The translations under genes and the position numbers were made by a program. 64,000 nucleotides of DNA. Source: Nothopassalora personata. Taxonomy: Eukaryota > Ascomycota > Dothideomycetes > Mycosphaerellales > Mycosphaerellaceae. The notes beneath the pieces are model-generated. The model saw only the letters and a list, made by a program, of their open reading frames with translations, did no database searches and was not told the DNA's origin. The DNA is taken from the NCBI GenBank assembly GCA_033816765.1, contig CM066295.1, positions 2,976,001-3,040,000 of the forward strand. Reading direction: 5' to 3'. Positions 21,332 through 33,777 of this stretch are shown in pieces (positions within the stretch are counted from its first letter, which is position 1; each line of letters starts with the position of its first letter).

Positions 21332-21979
21332 ATGCTGAGCCTTGAATATGCTGGCTCAACTTGGCCCAACCCGCAAGCGCAACGACAGCCCAAAGATTGG
21401 TACGGCCAATGGCTCCCCGTGCCGGGCGATCGATCGCGGACCACTGTGCCCCTACGACTTCTCACTCCGTTCTCGCTCCGACATGAAGTCACACATATCT
21501 ATGGCTGGCCCTCTAATGTACAGGCCATCGACTTCGAATCTGTCGGCCTGAATCCGCTTGGCCCACAATTTGAGCGTGACGAAGGTCAAGATGTCAAAGA
21601 TACTTTCTGCCAGCGGCTCCTGCTCACTGGTGCGAAATGGTGGAACGGCACGTTGAAATACGACGTGGTGGGCAAGATGAAAGCCGGCATACCCACGAAT
21701 GGCAATCGACGCGGTATTTGCTATGGACCACATCCCCCCTCTACAATGCGGGAAAGGTGTTGAATGTGTGGCGGATGGCCATCCACTGGAGGACTGTGGG
21801 TTGCTGACCTTGACGTTACTCGTTTAGGTCGCTCGGTGCGCACGGACAAGTCATGTGTGCCTGCCTGGTCGTTCAAAGGTGTTGTTCTGTTCCATCTCTT
21901 TTGCTGCTCGGTACAAAGCATTGCAGTGAATAAAGAGGCCATCGGCAAAGGAAGTCGACATGGTACGACAGATTCCTAG
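21332..21979 (+). pseudogene. Unrecognised coding-like gene with compensating frame changes
   Basis: Frame 2 reads a plausible globular protein from ATG 21332 (HIYGWPSNVQAIDFESVGL, CQRLLLTGAKWWNGTLKY, CYGPHPPSTM). At about 21745 the sense continues in frame 1 (GKVLNVWRMAIHWRTVG) and from about 21794 returns to frame 2 (LWVADLDVTRLGRSVRTD, VVLFHLFCCSVQSIAV). The middle segment in frame 2 has a stop (TGA 21761-21763). Two opposing indels about 45 bp apart would explain this, either real decay or assembly error. I do not recognise the family; the N-terminal boundary is a guess. Confidence 0.4.
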
Positions 21980-22254
21980 AGTTGTGGTCGAGAAAGTCAT
22001 CTTGGAGGACGGTGGTGAAGAGTGACTTTTGGAGCCAAGCGCTTCAAGGACTGGGACGGGGTAGAGAGCCGATGGTCACGGCGTGGTATCAGCGGTGGTG
22101 CTGAACAGCTGAGCGGCGGGCGATGGCGGGCCCAATTGATGAGCAGCAAATGTTTCCGCGCGCGCTCGGGAGTGGATGCAGACATTTGAGACGTTGTCGA
22201 TGGGGGTGCACACGATGGAACGGCGCAGTAGTGGCGAGAGGTTCGAGCACTAAG

Positions 22255-22311
22255 GCGACGCCCACCTATTCCATCACTGGCGATGGCAGTGATGGAATAG
22301 GTGGGCGTCGC
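22255..22311. repeat. Perfect 25-bp inverted repeat with 7-nt loop
   Basis: Arms 22255-22279 and 22287-22311 are exact reverse complements, separated by GCGATGG. The arm begins GCGACGCCCACC and ends CATCACTG. No gene covers it convincingly: frames on both strands cross it but are unlike known proteins. It could form a cruciform or a strong RNA hairpin, or be a small inverted duplication. Confidence 0.9.
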
Positions 22312-22818
22312 GAAATTTGGTGGCAGCAGGTCTGCGCTCTCAACCGACGCCAAAGTGACGACCACAGAATCGCGGTGGACCAGCGACCTGATCAAGAGCA
22401 ATGACGGCATCTACTCTGAACGACAGCGGCGATGAAGCTGCAAACAACGTCCTTACATTCAAGAACCTATCTTTCGCTACCAAAACTCATCCATGCATAT
22501 CAGCCCAGCACTCCAGCCCACATCTAACGACGCGCACCTTCATGCCCGGGCAGTGTGAACCAAGTCACATCAATCTGAGCATATCTTAACACCTGTCAGC
22601 CAGGTATCGCACAACGAGTGTGCCACCAGTCTGGTGCTGTGGTGTCGATAGCTGTGAGTTTTCCTTCAGGTACGCGACGGAAAGGAGCTCTGCATCTCAA
22701 ACCGCCGCTCCTGCACCCGCTCTGCCTGCCGCTGCCCGCCCTGCCGTAAAACAAACCTGATCCACCTCCCTTCCTTCTATCCTCCTTGCTCTGTCCTGTC
22801 CTGTCCTGCCACCACCAT

Positions 22819-22820
<2 letters not shown>

Positions 22821-22853
<33 letters not shown>

Positions 22854-23010
22854 ATCACCATCACCATCACCATCACCATCACCATCACCATCACCATCAC
22901 CATCACCATCACCATCACCATCACCATCACCATCACCATCACCATCACCATCACCATCACCATCACCATCACCATCACCATCACCATGACTATCACCATC
23001 ACCATCATCC
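22821..23010. repeat. GCC9 followed by a long ACCATC microsatellite
   Basis: Nine GCC units (22821-22847) run into about 22-23 uninterrupted ACCATC hexamers (22851-22987), then a few imperfect units to about 23010. Open frames through it on both strands (Pro-Ser, Asp-Gly, Met-Val repeats) are simple-repeat artefacts. Confidence 0.95.
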
Positions 23011-24787
23011 ACCCATTTGCCCTTCGTACCTTGTGTCCCGTCCTCCTCTCATCAACCACGACCACCAGCATCGTACAAAAGAAAAGAACAATAGGGAAGC
23101 AAGGGGAGAGGGGTGAAAAGAAGACGTGGACAATGAAGCAAAACAAAGTTGAGTGTGTTTTGAGGAAGGCGCGTGAGGGAATATGTTTGAGCTACGGGAA
23201 CTAGCCTCCCGCCAACCAGGATATGCTGGCGGAAAAGTTGCGGACAGCATGTGATTTGATGACAGAATACGTGGTCAATTTGGTTAGTAATTTTTGGTGA
23301 GTTGATTGGCACGTCGGTGGTGAGTGGTCGTCCAAGATTCGAGTGGGACGGGAGGGCCATTGAGGGACGCGATGAGTATCATAGGCGATAGACATGACTG
23401 AGACCAAGAAGAGCGTGCGAGATGGTGGTGAGGGTAGGGAGAAATGGATGTTGTGATGATGATAGTCCTTCTACATACCAGCTCGCCGCCACATTCGTCG
23501 GCGGTGGGAAGTGCCTCAGCATGCTCCAACCCGACTCGAGCTTCACGATCATCCTCATCGGAAGTCGCCAACGCGGCATCGCGTTCGCCTCGCTCTCTCC
23601 TCAGCTTGCTCATACTGGTCCCACCTCACTCTCGCCTCCACCCTCTGTATGTCAGCTCAACACTCCGGCCGACATCTCAGCGGATGTGACCTTCATGCCC
23701 CAGCAGTACCCACGTAATGTATTGATCTCAGCGTACTGCACCTCCCGCACTCTCACCGCTCTGCCTCGAGTAGAGGCCGTTAGCAGAGCACCAGCGGGGT
23801 GTGGGTGTCAGTAAAGCTTTGTGCAGGATGCCTCTGTGGAGGTTCTAGCCCCTGACTCTCAAGTCTGACGAGGAAAAGGGAGCGCTGCGTCTCAGTCCGT
23901 ATCTCTCTTGGATTTAATTGGTTTCTTTTTGGTTCTCGTTTCTTCTATACACTTTGAATCTTTGATGGGTTTTGCGGCATGTTGCTTTTTCTGTTCTCTG
24001 TGTGCTGTACACTTTGCTCTTATTCTTGTTGGATGTGTTGGTTGTGATCTATGTACTGTGACTCTTGGTTCGTCCTTGATCCGCACTTTCCCATGTCAGC
24101 CCACTTGTTTTCTGTTCTTGCATGTGATGTTCTTGCTCTTGGTCTTTCTTATTTCTCTGTATCTGTTGTTTCTATTCTTTCTAATAGTGATTAAAGAATG
24201 GGCGTATGTCTATACAATATGAAAAGTGACGTTAAGAAAATGTTGGATGGTGGGTGATAAGAAGAAAGACGCAAGAGTTGGAGGAGGCAGAAAGCGCGAC
24301 CTCACTCTCAACAGCGGGCGCTAAAGCTTAGCGCTCCCGAAACAAACAAGGATTAATGTCCTCACAAGTGCGAGGTTAGCTCGAGCTCTACCACAACATA
24401 ACGTCTGCCTGGCGCGACCCAATTGCTCCTGCTTGCTTCTGTCGGGTTGGCTAGTTTCTTTACATCCTGCCCTTCGCGCCCGCGAAAAGTCGGACAGTGG
24501 GACACATTCCCTCCGTTTGGTACGTCTCGTTCGCATCGTATCATGCACGAGCTAGCAGCCTTCACAAACATGATTGGACCTTACTCGCTGTGGAACGGAT
24601 TCTCTTTTGTCACAGGATATCTAGGATTGATCTCGCTCTACAGAAGTCAGAAAAAGCAAAGTCCAAACTTTCCAGGTCGTGCATAGTGCCCATAGCCAGT
24701 CCCAGTCTATCGTAGGTTCCCATCTCAGGTGGCATAGATCCTCACGGAGCACATCTTCTCGTCTCGTCTTCAGTCCAATGCTCGCTT
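23011..24787. other. Long intergenic stretch without a supported gene
   Basis: 1.8 kb. A possible minus-strand exon at about 23613-23470 ends at a good donor (GAGCTG|GTATGT) but has no recognisable protein and no clear partner exon. The segment 23900-24200 is strikingly T/G-rich on the plus strand, suggesting an untranslated or promoter region. The end of the taspase-like gene 3' UTR lies at the right edge. Confidence 0.4.
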
Positions 24788-26770
24788 TCACTTCTTCTTT
24801 CTGTACCTGATCGCTCGGCCTCCTTGCGCCAGAGAGCCATTGCCCATGCTTCTGCTCATCGAACAGACTGGCTTAGCCTCGTCCGAGTGCATGCTCGCTA
24901 GGGCAAACGAGTCGGTATTGTGTCCAAAGTACAGCCAGACGCCATCCTTGGTCTTCTTCACCGTCAATGTGCCAATCGCGCCACTGGATTCGGAGTTCTT
25001 GACCGAAGGGTGGCCCATAAAGTCGTTCTGGATGAAGTTACGCAGTGCTTCCTCTTCGGTGTTGCACTCTACGATCTTACCGCCACGAAGCCTCTTGGTG
25101 TTGCTGAAGATGCGCTCGGAGCAAACACTGGCAGCCATTGTTGTTGACATGTGCTCGCCGGTGCCGCTGGTGACCGTCGCAAGCGTCGCCTTCTCCTCAT
25201 CGTCGTCGTCCATTGGTATGACATGGGCCCCGATCCCGATGAGTCCAGCAGGTCCGATGCGACCGCGATGTTTCATGCCGATACCGCCAGATGACGCGCC
25301 ACAGGCAATATTGCCGTAAGTATCGATGGCGATCGCACCCACGGTATCTGTGATGATATCTTCTCCTTCTTCGACCGGTGGGTATGGAGGAAACATGGAG
25401 GGCGAGGGCACTGGAGCGTGGGTTGTCTCGGGCGAGTCTGGTAGAGGTTGGTCGTCTATCGTGAGTTCTGGTGTGACCGTGGACGTTGACGGCGACTCCC
25501 TGGGAGCTGTACTGGGGCCGAAGTAGCCAGCAACACTGGGATTATCGTCAAGAGTGGCGGTGTTGTCGGAGCCGTAGCCGGAGGAGCCGTCATGCGAGCG
25601 TGACCGAGCGGTTGGAGAGGCTGTGTCACGAACGGGATCCTGCTCGACAAGTCCACCACAGCCACGCATCGGGAAGTCTGGCAATATCTGGCCACCATCA
25701 GCGTTGCCGCGAGGCTGAAATGAAGGAGGAAGTCTCCCGCGAGGAGAGAGCTTCTGGGTACTGTTGGCGAAGGGATGCCGTGTCATCTGTTCTGCCACCC
25801 CTGGTGGTCCGAAAGGATCGGTATATTGGTCTGGACGATCTTCTGGGGTCGTATCGCGAGTTGTGTGACTTGTAGGTGTGCCCCATGCAGCAGACTTTGA
25901 GCGAGTGGTGTTGAGAGAGGAATTGTCGCCGTCATCGCGAGGGCTGGTCGGAGGTGGCGAGATTGGCTGTGCATCGTTGTAGCAAGAAGCCGTCATGGCT
26001 CTTTCATGTACCTGGCGAAGATTCTCGGTTGTATCCCGCTCAGCTTTGAAGCCTGTCAAATCGTCCGTTGATTCTTCTGGCGGCGGCAAACCTGATCGAT
26101 CAGCTTCGGCGCGCCTCTTCGACTGCTCCGCCTTGACCAGATCCATCCGCCACTTCTGCCATCGATGCTTTGCAAAGGGCGAAATCATGTTGTTGTAAGG
26201 AACCACGAGCATACTGTGCTCTTCGGCGAACTTTGTGGCTCCAGCCGCAACAAGCAGGTTTGGCGGTACGCGACGGAGGGAAAGAGATTGGGTCGAGTGG
26301 TCGAGTAAGGCCCTGGCGAGGGAGATTGGGTTCCAGATCTCTGTATGAGCGTCAGCGAGCGCGGCGACGTTACCGGTCTTTCGACATGAACATACGTGCG
26401 ACGGCTCCCACCGCGCCACTGCGACCAAAGTGATCCACCACAATGGCATCGCACTCCACGACACCATCAAAGCCGAGATTACTGCCATAGCCAGCGTTTG
26501 TGATCTCGCGGTCTTCCAGCACTTTGATAGCGATCTCGACGGCGTCTGTAGCTGAGCCTCCCGTCTTCATGATGGCCATGCCGGCCTTGCACGCACTATC
26601 AGCTGTCAGTCACGTGCCTGCTGATGTGTCCTCCATGTCACTCACTCATTGCATGCTTGCAGGTGGTAGCTCTCATTGTCCTTGCTGTGGAAACCCGCAC
26701 CCGCATGCACGAAGATGCACGACAAATCCATGCCCTTCCTGCCCTTGGACCACGATGAACTCTTGAACAT
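24788..26770 (-). CDS. Taspase-like Ntn hydrolase (asparaginase type 2 family, 625 aa)
   Basis: Predicted self-cleaving threonine hydrolase of the type 2 asparaginase/taspase family. Exons 26770-26646, 26595-26396 and 26340-24788; introns of 50 and 55 nt. Spliced protein: [70 protein letters not shown], then the nucleophile region [20 protein letters not shown] with the predicted catalytic Thr at 441. Intron 1 is placed to give the conserved ACNDAC; its acceptor (GATAG) is weak. Between about residues 200 and 430 lies a long Ser/Pro-rich disordered insert just before the nucleophile, much longer than the linker in bacterial asparaginases. Whether it acts as a protease (taspase) or an asparaginase is not decidable here. 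Confidence 0.85.
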
Positions 26771-27496
26771 GATTGGTGGTGCTGATACTGTGTGGCGAGG
26801 TTGCTTAGGGTGTCGTCATACGGTCTTAGGGATGTTATGTCCTGCCGATACTGGGTGGTGAGTTGAAGCGTCGCTCATGGCAAGTGGGGAGGAGATGAGA
26901 TGTAGTGAACGAGCGGCACGCACACAGCGAATGGCCAAGGCCTCAGACGGTGTAGCCGTACCTGACCGAAAGTGTGCTCGAGTGGTTAGAATGTATAGGG
27001 TGAGAAGCGTGCTTGGGTTGAGGAGGAGTTCGAGGTACGGCCGAACAACCGACTTTCTTCATCTGCGCCTTCCTTCATGTCGCGGGAGGGAAAGAACGAC
27101 CTTTGGCTCCACGCGGCACCCGTGTCGTCCTGGCTGCACCTCATGCTCTTGTCAACGTATCTACAGCATCACGTGCGCTGACTATATGTTCCGTTCTTGC
27201 GACCCACGCTCCTGACTGGCTGCATAACGCTTACAATGTCCTTGAGGGGATCATCACATCCAGAGATGGCGAAAGGTGAAGTCAAGCACAAGGAGGCTCA
27301 AAACACTTGGCGCGACGGCCATCGCCCCGCCTTCCCAAAATGATGCGCCTGCGTTACGTTACGTACCTTGAAAGCGCTCCAGCTTTCACTGCTCAGGCGC
27401 CAACAATTGCCGTGTATCTCCCTGCTACCAGCCTGAAGTCCAATGCAATAGCCCCATACAACGCCCAAAGCACTGCAACCGAACGGACCACCCATC
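26771..27496. promoter_or_regulatory. Divergent intergenic region, taspase-like gene / ARP3
   Basis: 726 bp between the two divergent start codons, holding both promoters. No named element could be supported. Confidence 0.45.
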
Positions 27497-28991
27497 ATGG
27501 CGAATCTAACGCCAGCCGTTGTCATGGACAAGTACGCCGAGCACCAAACCACACCTCCAAGCTACATACACCATCACTAACGAGGCATGCAGCGGTACTG
27601 GTTATTCCAAGCTAGGATTCGCCGGCAACGACTCTCCCTCCTTCGTCTTCCCCACCGCCATCGCAACGAAAGGCCCGAATGCTGGAGGAGGATCATCAGG
27701 TTCAGGCCGACCAGCTGTCGCGAACAAGCCATCCTTCCTCACCGGAGGCGCAGGGCAAGGCGGACATCTTGCAGCCAAGAGGGGAACAGAAGACCTGGAC
27801 TTCTTCATCGGCGATGAGGCGCTTACAGCAGCTGCCGGTCCTGGTATGCTTGGCATCGCATGGGTTGGAGGTGGAGGCTCGAGCTGACGAGGAACAGGCT
27901 ATGGCTTACACTACCCTATACGGCATGGACAGATAGAAAACTGGGTCAGACAATGCCGCAGGTGGTATAGGCTGCAATGGAGCTAACATGCTATCCAGGA
28001 CCACATGGAACGCTTCTGGTCGAACAGCATCTTCAAGTATCTTCGAGTCGAACCCGAAGACCACTACTTTCTCCTCACCGAACCACCGCTTAACCCACCC
28101 GAGAACCGCGAGAGCACCGCCGAGATCATGTTCGAGTCCTTCAACGTTGCTGGAATGTACATTGCCGTACAAGCTGTGCTCGCCCTGGCTGCATCCTGGA
28201 CATCGTCGAAAGTGCAGGACCGATCATTAACGGGCACTGTCATTGACTCGGGTGAGGGTGTGACGCACGTCATCCCAGTCGCGGAAGGGTATGTCATCGG
28301 CAGCAGCATCAAGAGCATACCAATCGCAGGTCGCGACATCACATACTTCGTGCAGTCACTGCTGCGTGATCGAGGCGAGCCGGACAGCAGCTTGAAGACG
28401 GCAGAGCGGATAAAGGAGGAGTTCTGCTACGTCTGCCCGGATATCGTCAAGGAGTTCTCGCGCTTCGATCGCGAGCCGGATGAGCGATTCAAGAAGTACG
28501 AAGTCAAGCACCCCAACGGACGAGGCTTGACCGTGGATGTTGGATACGAACGATTCTTGGCGCCAGAGATCTTCTTCAACCCAGAAATCTACAGCTCCGA
28601 CTTCCTCACACCACTGCCCAACATTGTCGATACTGTTATCCAGACTTCGCCTATCGATGTGCGACGAGGCCTTTACAAGAACATCGTTCTTTCTGGCGGC
28701 TCAACATTATACAATCAGTTCGGCCGACGACTACAGCGTGATATCAAGCACCTTGTCGACGCCAGAATCGCCAACTCTGAAGCTCGCGCAGGAAACGCCG
28801 CAAAGAGTGGTGGTCTCGAGGTGCAGGTCATTACGCACAGGCGACAACGACACGGGCCGTGGTTTGGAGGATCACTACTTGGCCAGACACCCGAATTCCG
28901 CAGCTACTGCCACACAAAGGCCGAGTATGATGAGATAGGTCCAAGCATTGTGCGAAGATTCGCATTGCTCGGTGGACCAGGCAGCACGTAA
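27497..28991 (+). CDS. arp3: Actin-related protein 3 (Arp2/3 complex)
   Basis: Subunit of the Arp2/3 complex, which nucleates branched actin filaments in the cortex and at endocytic patches. Exons 27497-27531, 27593-27843, 27898-27944 and 27999-28991 give 441 aa. The joins read [63 protein letters not shown] and [15 protein letters not shown], all matching ARP3. The ATP-binding second phosphate loop [17 protein letters not shown] and the [17 protein letters not shown] region are present. Introns are 54-61 nt with a GCTAAC/GCTGAC-type branch site. A Gly/Ser-rich insert lies near residues 35-65. Several exons are too short to stand out as ORFs. Confidence 0.96.
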
Positions 28992-30731
28992 TGCAACTCT
29001 GACGATCGAGTCGATCGCGATAGTGGATGGTATTCCCACGGACGACTGAAGACGTTGACAATACTCGGTCGCAGGCTCGAAAGGCAAAGCGAGCATTGGC
29101 CATGGATATCATGGCAAAAGCAGGTGGGGAGTATTGCTGCGTTCCAGCGTCGAGGTACAGTAGTGGCAGACGACATAGACGAAACGGAAATGAGCCCACG
29201 GAGCAGTCCGCATTACAGCCACTGATCCCACTGCGACAGGAATGTCTGACGTGTGAGTCATGAAACGACTGAAGATCGAAGTGCCAAGTGACCACTGTGA
29301 AGCAGTATTCCTTCGCCGCCTTCACGCATTAGGAGGACAAAAATGTAATCTCAAACTCGACTCTATACACTTGCAACTCTTCGTCATTCCGATAAAATCA
29401 ACCATCGCCGCCACCCAAACTGCAAGCTCGAAATCTCACAAGATCATGCCTTCGATTCGCACTCTGCGACCAGCATCATCATGCCCAGTATGAATCCCCA
29501 CACCGCAGAACACCGCATTCTCGACGTATACTAAATTCTCGAAGCCATTCTTCTAGCTAAAACTCCCTGCGAAAAGGACCTGCTCGCCGTACACCAAAGT
29601 AAATTCTCAAAGTTGGGTGGCAAGACATGTTTCACGGCTCGTCTAGCATTCCTGCTCTCAACTCAGCCTCTTGACACACCAAAACCGCTCCCCGCCCCTG
29701 AGTGGCTTCTTCGAAGGGAATAAGACTATTTTTTTTTCCTGCCCCTTTTCAGCTTTTATCTTTTCCGCGCCCCAAATTTTCATAAAATTTCATGCATGCC
29801 CTTCATAGAGCAAAGGAGAAAGAGGGCGGACGCTTACTGCTACACGCACAACTGACGGTCCACTCCTAGGCCTCGCGGGTTTGCGGCCAAGTATCGATCG
29901 AATGCATGCACAGCAAGTCTGGATCGTGGCGGAAAAGTTACGGCTCTAGGTTTTCCGCGAGACAAATACACTGCGAAGGTGACGTGGTCTTCGGCTCGCT
30001 CTAGGGATAGGGGCGGACGTGGTGGATGGGGCCCGCTGCTTTATCGTCGTGATGGGGGGAGGGGGGATATGGTGGATCTTGTGTTTTGTGAGCTGGACGG
30101 GGCTAGAGATGGAGAAGAAGGACCTGGCAATTCTGGGCATTTGGTCTTTGTGGGATTGAGACTGAGTCAGAGGAAGATGGGGAGCGGGTATGGAGCGGGA
30201 TGAGGAGGTGAAGATTTATTGGGAGTTTTTGAGGGAGACACTTGAGTGAGACAAGGACAAGGGGGTGTATAGATGATGACTGATATGATGTCCTTTTGGT
30301 GAGCTACTGGCCGTGTCTGATACATGGGGGTCTCTGTTGAATCTAGCTGGGGCTGGAATCATCCTGGTTGCACTGAGTTGGACGAGAAGAATGGGCGTGG
30401 TACTGCGTGAAGTGGAGTCATTGTCGTTGGAGAATATTAGGTGCATTTTTTCGAATGACGAATAATATCATGATCGGTATACACCTTGTGCCAAAATGCA
30501 GGGGCAGCAGGGTCGGGGAGACTGTGAATTGCAACATTACCCCGAGAGCCGTCGCATTCAAAGTTGAAGACAAGGAGCGCCGAGAGTACCGGGCGACGAT
30601 GTTGCTGTCGTCCCAGAACTTTCCTCGCACACTACCCCAACACTATCCTCAGGCATCAAGAATTTGGCACTCGCTACTCGCACGGCTCGATGCGATCTGT
30701 GATTTCCACGTATAACGACATTGCAGGCACA
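28992..30731. other. Convergent intergenic region, ARP3 / VPS11
   Basis: 1.7 kb between two convergent genes. It includes a T8-type run and TTTTCC-rich stretch near 29730-29790. Short frames on both strands look like noise; no gene is supported. Confidence 0.4.
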
Positions 30732-33700
30732 TCACTCACTACCAACCTGCACGCCCTTCGCACTCATAACACCTCTCCCAAACCATTCACCGATGACGCC
30801 AAAGCGGTCCCTCTCAGTGCCTTTCAAGCTCTCAGTAAACAACTCATGCCTACCCGCACTCTCCTCCTGCGCCTGCTTCGTCTGCCTCACGATCCTATTC
30901 TGCGGCGAGCAGGTAGGACACTCCAGCTCCGCATCATCCACATCCTGTCCTTCAGGAATGTTCAAACACCGCTGGTGATAGCTGTGCTTGCACAAGAAAT
31001 GTACTGTCGGCAAATCGAGCGGCGAGCCGCAGTTCGAGCAACGTGTAGTGCGGAACTCGACGGGCTTTGTGCTCAATTCAGAGATCTCGTTCTGCTTCTG
31101 GACTGTGTCGGCACGATACGAGGAGATCAATTTGCGGTTCGAGGCGATCTCGGAGCGTTCGCGTTGTACGGCCGTGGAGAGGTACCTCTTCACTAGACCC
31201 ATCGTGGCGACGGCGTTGGTGGATAGTGTCTGGATGACTTGCAATGGCGCCATGAGGCCGTCATCGTCGATCTTCTTGAGGACCGCATCGACTTCTTCGC
31301 CGGCTTCTTGCAGGATCTTTGGGTCTGACGTGAAGTACGCCAATGCTGCTGGATAGAGTTGTGGCTCTTCAGGGCCATACTTTCGGAGCGCCTTGATCGC
31401 GCCAGCGGTGTCTTTGGCAGCTGTGTAGGAGCGGAAGACGTCGAAGCGTAGACCTTGCTTCTCGCTGACCAGTATCGTGCCGTCTCTGAATTTCTCCAGA
31501 TCTGATAGAAGTAGCACGTCGGAGGAATCGATCGACCCGTTCTTCTCTTCAATGAGCTTCTTGGCACTGGTCTCCCAGTGAGCCTTCTCCTCGCCGTTGC
31601 TAGTGCTAGCTTTGTGTAGGTAGATCTCGAACAGTGTAGTCTGGAGATCCGATTTGTTCTCCGGCTTCACACCATTGCTACTGATGCATGCTTCAAGAAA
31701 GGTGATGAACTGATCTGGATGGTCAACGAACGCCGAGAAAGCGACGCGTGGTTTCGGCACTTCGTACTCGATGTACTCGCCTTCAGTGATGGTCTCGATG
31801 ACTTGTGCCTGGCTAACTGTAGTCTGTGTGCCGTTTCTCGAAGGTGGAGCTGGCATCAAACCCGTGTTCATGTAAGGTAGAGGTATGAGTGCGGCCAGGT
31901 TTTGTGCCGCAGATGTAGCCATGGTGCCGAAGCCAGCCCTCTGTTGATCCGCTGGCGTCTCTTGTACTATGACGGCGTCCTTCTTCGGTCTGAAGTTTCC
32001 AGTAAAGTAGTCGATAAAAAGTTGGGTCGCCTCAACTGGACAGTGTTCCAGCAGCACGGTGCCATACTTCATGAAGTTGGGGTATGACTCCTTAGGTTCC
32101 AGGCGTACGATATAAGCCAGCGCTTCAGCATATTTCTTGAGATCTTCGATCAGAATGTCCACGACGAGGCCATGTTCTTCATGCCGCCTCGCAAGAAACG
32201 CGGCTTGATCATGGTACCCACCCTGCCGACACATTATGATGGCAGTGTCCAAGTCAAAGCGCAAGTCACCTGGCTGTTTGATGAACTCCTCAAGCTTTTC
32301 CACATCTTTGAGCTTTGCATAACAGTTCAGCAGAAGTGTCGTATGATCAGAGGTTGCTTTGTGGTGCTCGTGCAGCTCCTCCAGATATTCGATGAGGTTG
32401 TGTATGCGCTGATTGTCCAGGAATTTCCGTATGATTTGCGAAGGTTCAGTGTTGTCAATTGCTCGCAGGTATTGCTGCATTGCCGTGTCATAGTCTCCTC
32501 GCTGATAGAGGTAATCTCCATATCTGCGGAAGATAACATTCTGCTGTACCTCGTCGACCTTGTACGCTCGCGCCATGTTGATTGCATGGACGTATAGGTT
32601 ACGCTGATACAAAATCTCGAGCTTCTGCTGAAAGGTCTTCTCGTGATACCGATACAGCTTGCCCTCCATGGTGAGCAGGAATATGTCGCCCCAGATGGAG
32701 AAAATCTTGTTGATTTGATTGGAGACTGCTTCTGTCATGGCGACGAACTTCATGTCGATGTTGAGGATGGAGAAAGTGCTAGTGTTGAAGATCTCGTCGG
32801 CTCTTGTGCCTGCGAAAGCACGAAGACCTGTCGCTCTTCCAATGTTATTGGCCGGTGGAGACACAACCAATACATAGTCGTTATGGACGCTGAGCAGTTT
32901 CTTCGCACCCTCGTAAGCACTCGATCCAGTCTTTCCGCGAGGTCCGTAGGTATAGATGGCATCGTCGCGAGCAACGACGATCTCGTTTGAATGTGGATCC
33001 AGCTTCATGCAGTCCACAGCGCAACCATGCTCATCTAGTGATCGAGCTGGCTGGCCTTGTGCTTTTCCAGTGATGGCGAGCACAAGGATTCGCGCGGTCG
33101 TGGCGATGTACAAAGCAGTTGTGTTTGCCTCTCGGAACTCCAGACCAGTGATAGGCTCCTCCGATTCGAATACAGTGCGTTGCCTGGTCCCTCGATCGTG
33201 GATCAGGTCACCACGCGCAACAGTGACGGCGCCATTGCCAAAGCCTACGGCGAGTTGGGCCAGATCACTGGTAACGGAGAAGGCCGTTACGGGGAAGTTC
33301 TTGCGGCCGTTCTGTACCGTCAGATGGCAAAGACATTTCGGATTGCCAGTCTTCTTGTCGTTCTGATCCTTGGTCCAAACCTTCAGTTCTGGCTCAGAAG
33401 ATAGCGTCTCGGCCAGCGTCAGCAAGTATGGAGTGGCATGAATCTTCTCGATATGTGTCACGCTTCCAGCATCGTGGGCCTTCCATGATCGGGTCGATTT
33501 GAAGGTCTGGTCCAGAAGGTGCACGTGACCAGTAGGCGTGCCCACGAAGATGTTGGTGTACCCAGAAGCTATGCAGCTGATGTCGGATTGCTGGCTGCGT
33601 CAGTACATGGAAACATATCGCGAGTCGCGTTGGAAGCCTACATCCAGCGATATGGCATCCTCGCCATCCGGAAGGCGGACTTGAGAGACATCGAAGAAGC

Positions 33701-33777
33701 GGAAAGCTTTCCACTGTGGCTGTCAGCACATGCACCAATCATCACGTCTATTGCTGCCATACCGATGTCAAGGCCAT
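30732..33777 (-). CDS. vps11: Vacuolar sorting protein VPS11 (HOPS/CORVET core subunit)
   Basis: Core subunit of the HOPS and CORVET tethering complexes at the late endosome and vacuole. Exons 33777-33763 (only MALTS), 33713-33642 and 33590-30732; introns 49 and 51 nt; 981 aa. It starts MALTSWKAFRFFDVSQVRLP as in fungal homologues. The N-terminal half is a beta-propeller with SGYTNIFVGTPTGHVHLLD. A clathrin-repeat helical region follows (YGDYLYQRGDYDTAMQQYLR, DHTTLLLNCYAKLKDVEKLE). A C-terminal RING-H2 lies at about 880-930 (CSNCG...FLCKHSYHQRC...CPTC). The second acceptor is taken as CCAG before QSDISC to hold frame. It shares a short promoter region with FIP1. Confidence 0.94.

Noticed and set aside
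22596..23146. Minus-strand Asp-Gly and Met-Val repeat proteins over the microsatellite
   Set aside because: Pure translation of the ACCATC/GCC repeats; no flanking domain or splice support.
23470..23613. Possible first exon of a small minus-strand gene (MSKLRRERGERDAALATSDE...) with a GTATGT donor
   Set aside because: No acceptor gives a recognisable continuation and the peptide matches no family.
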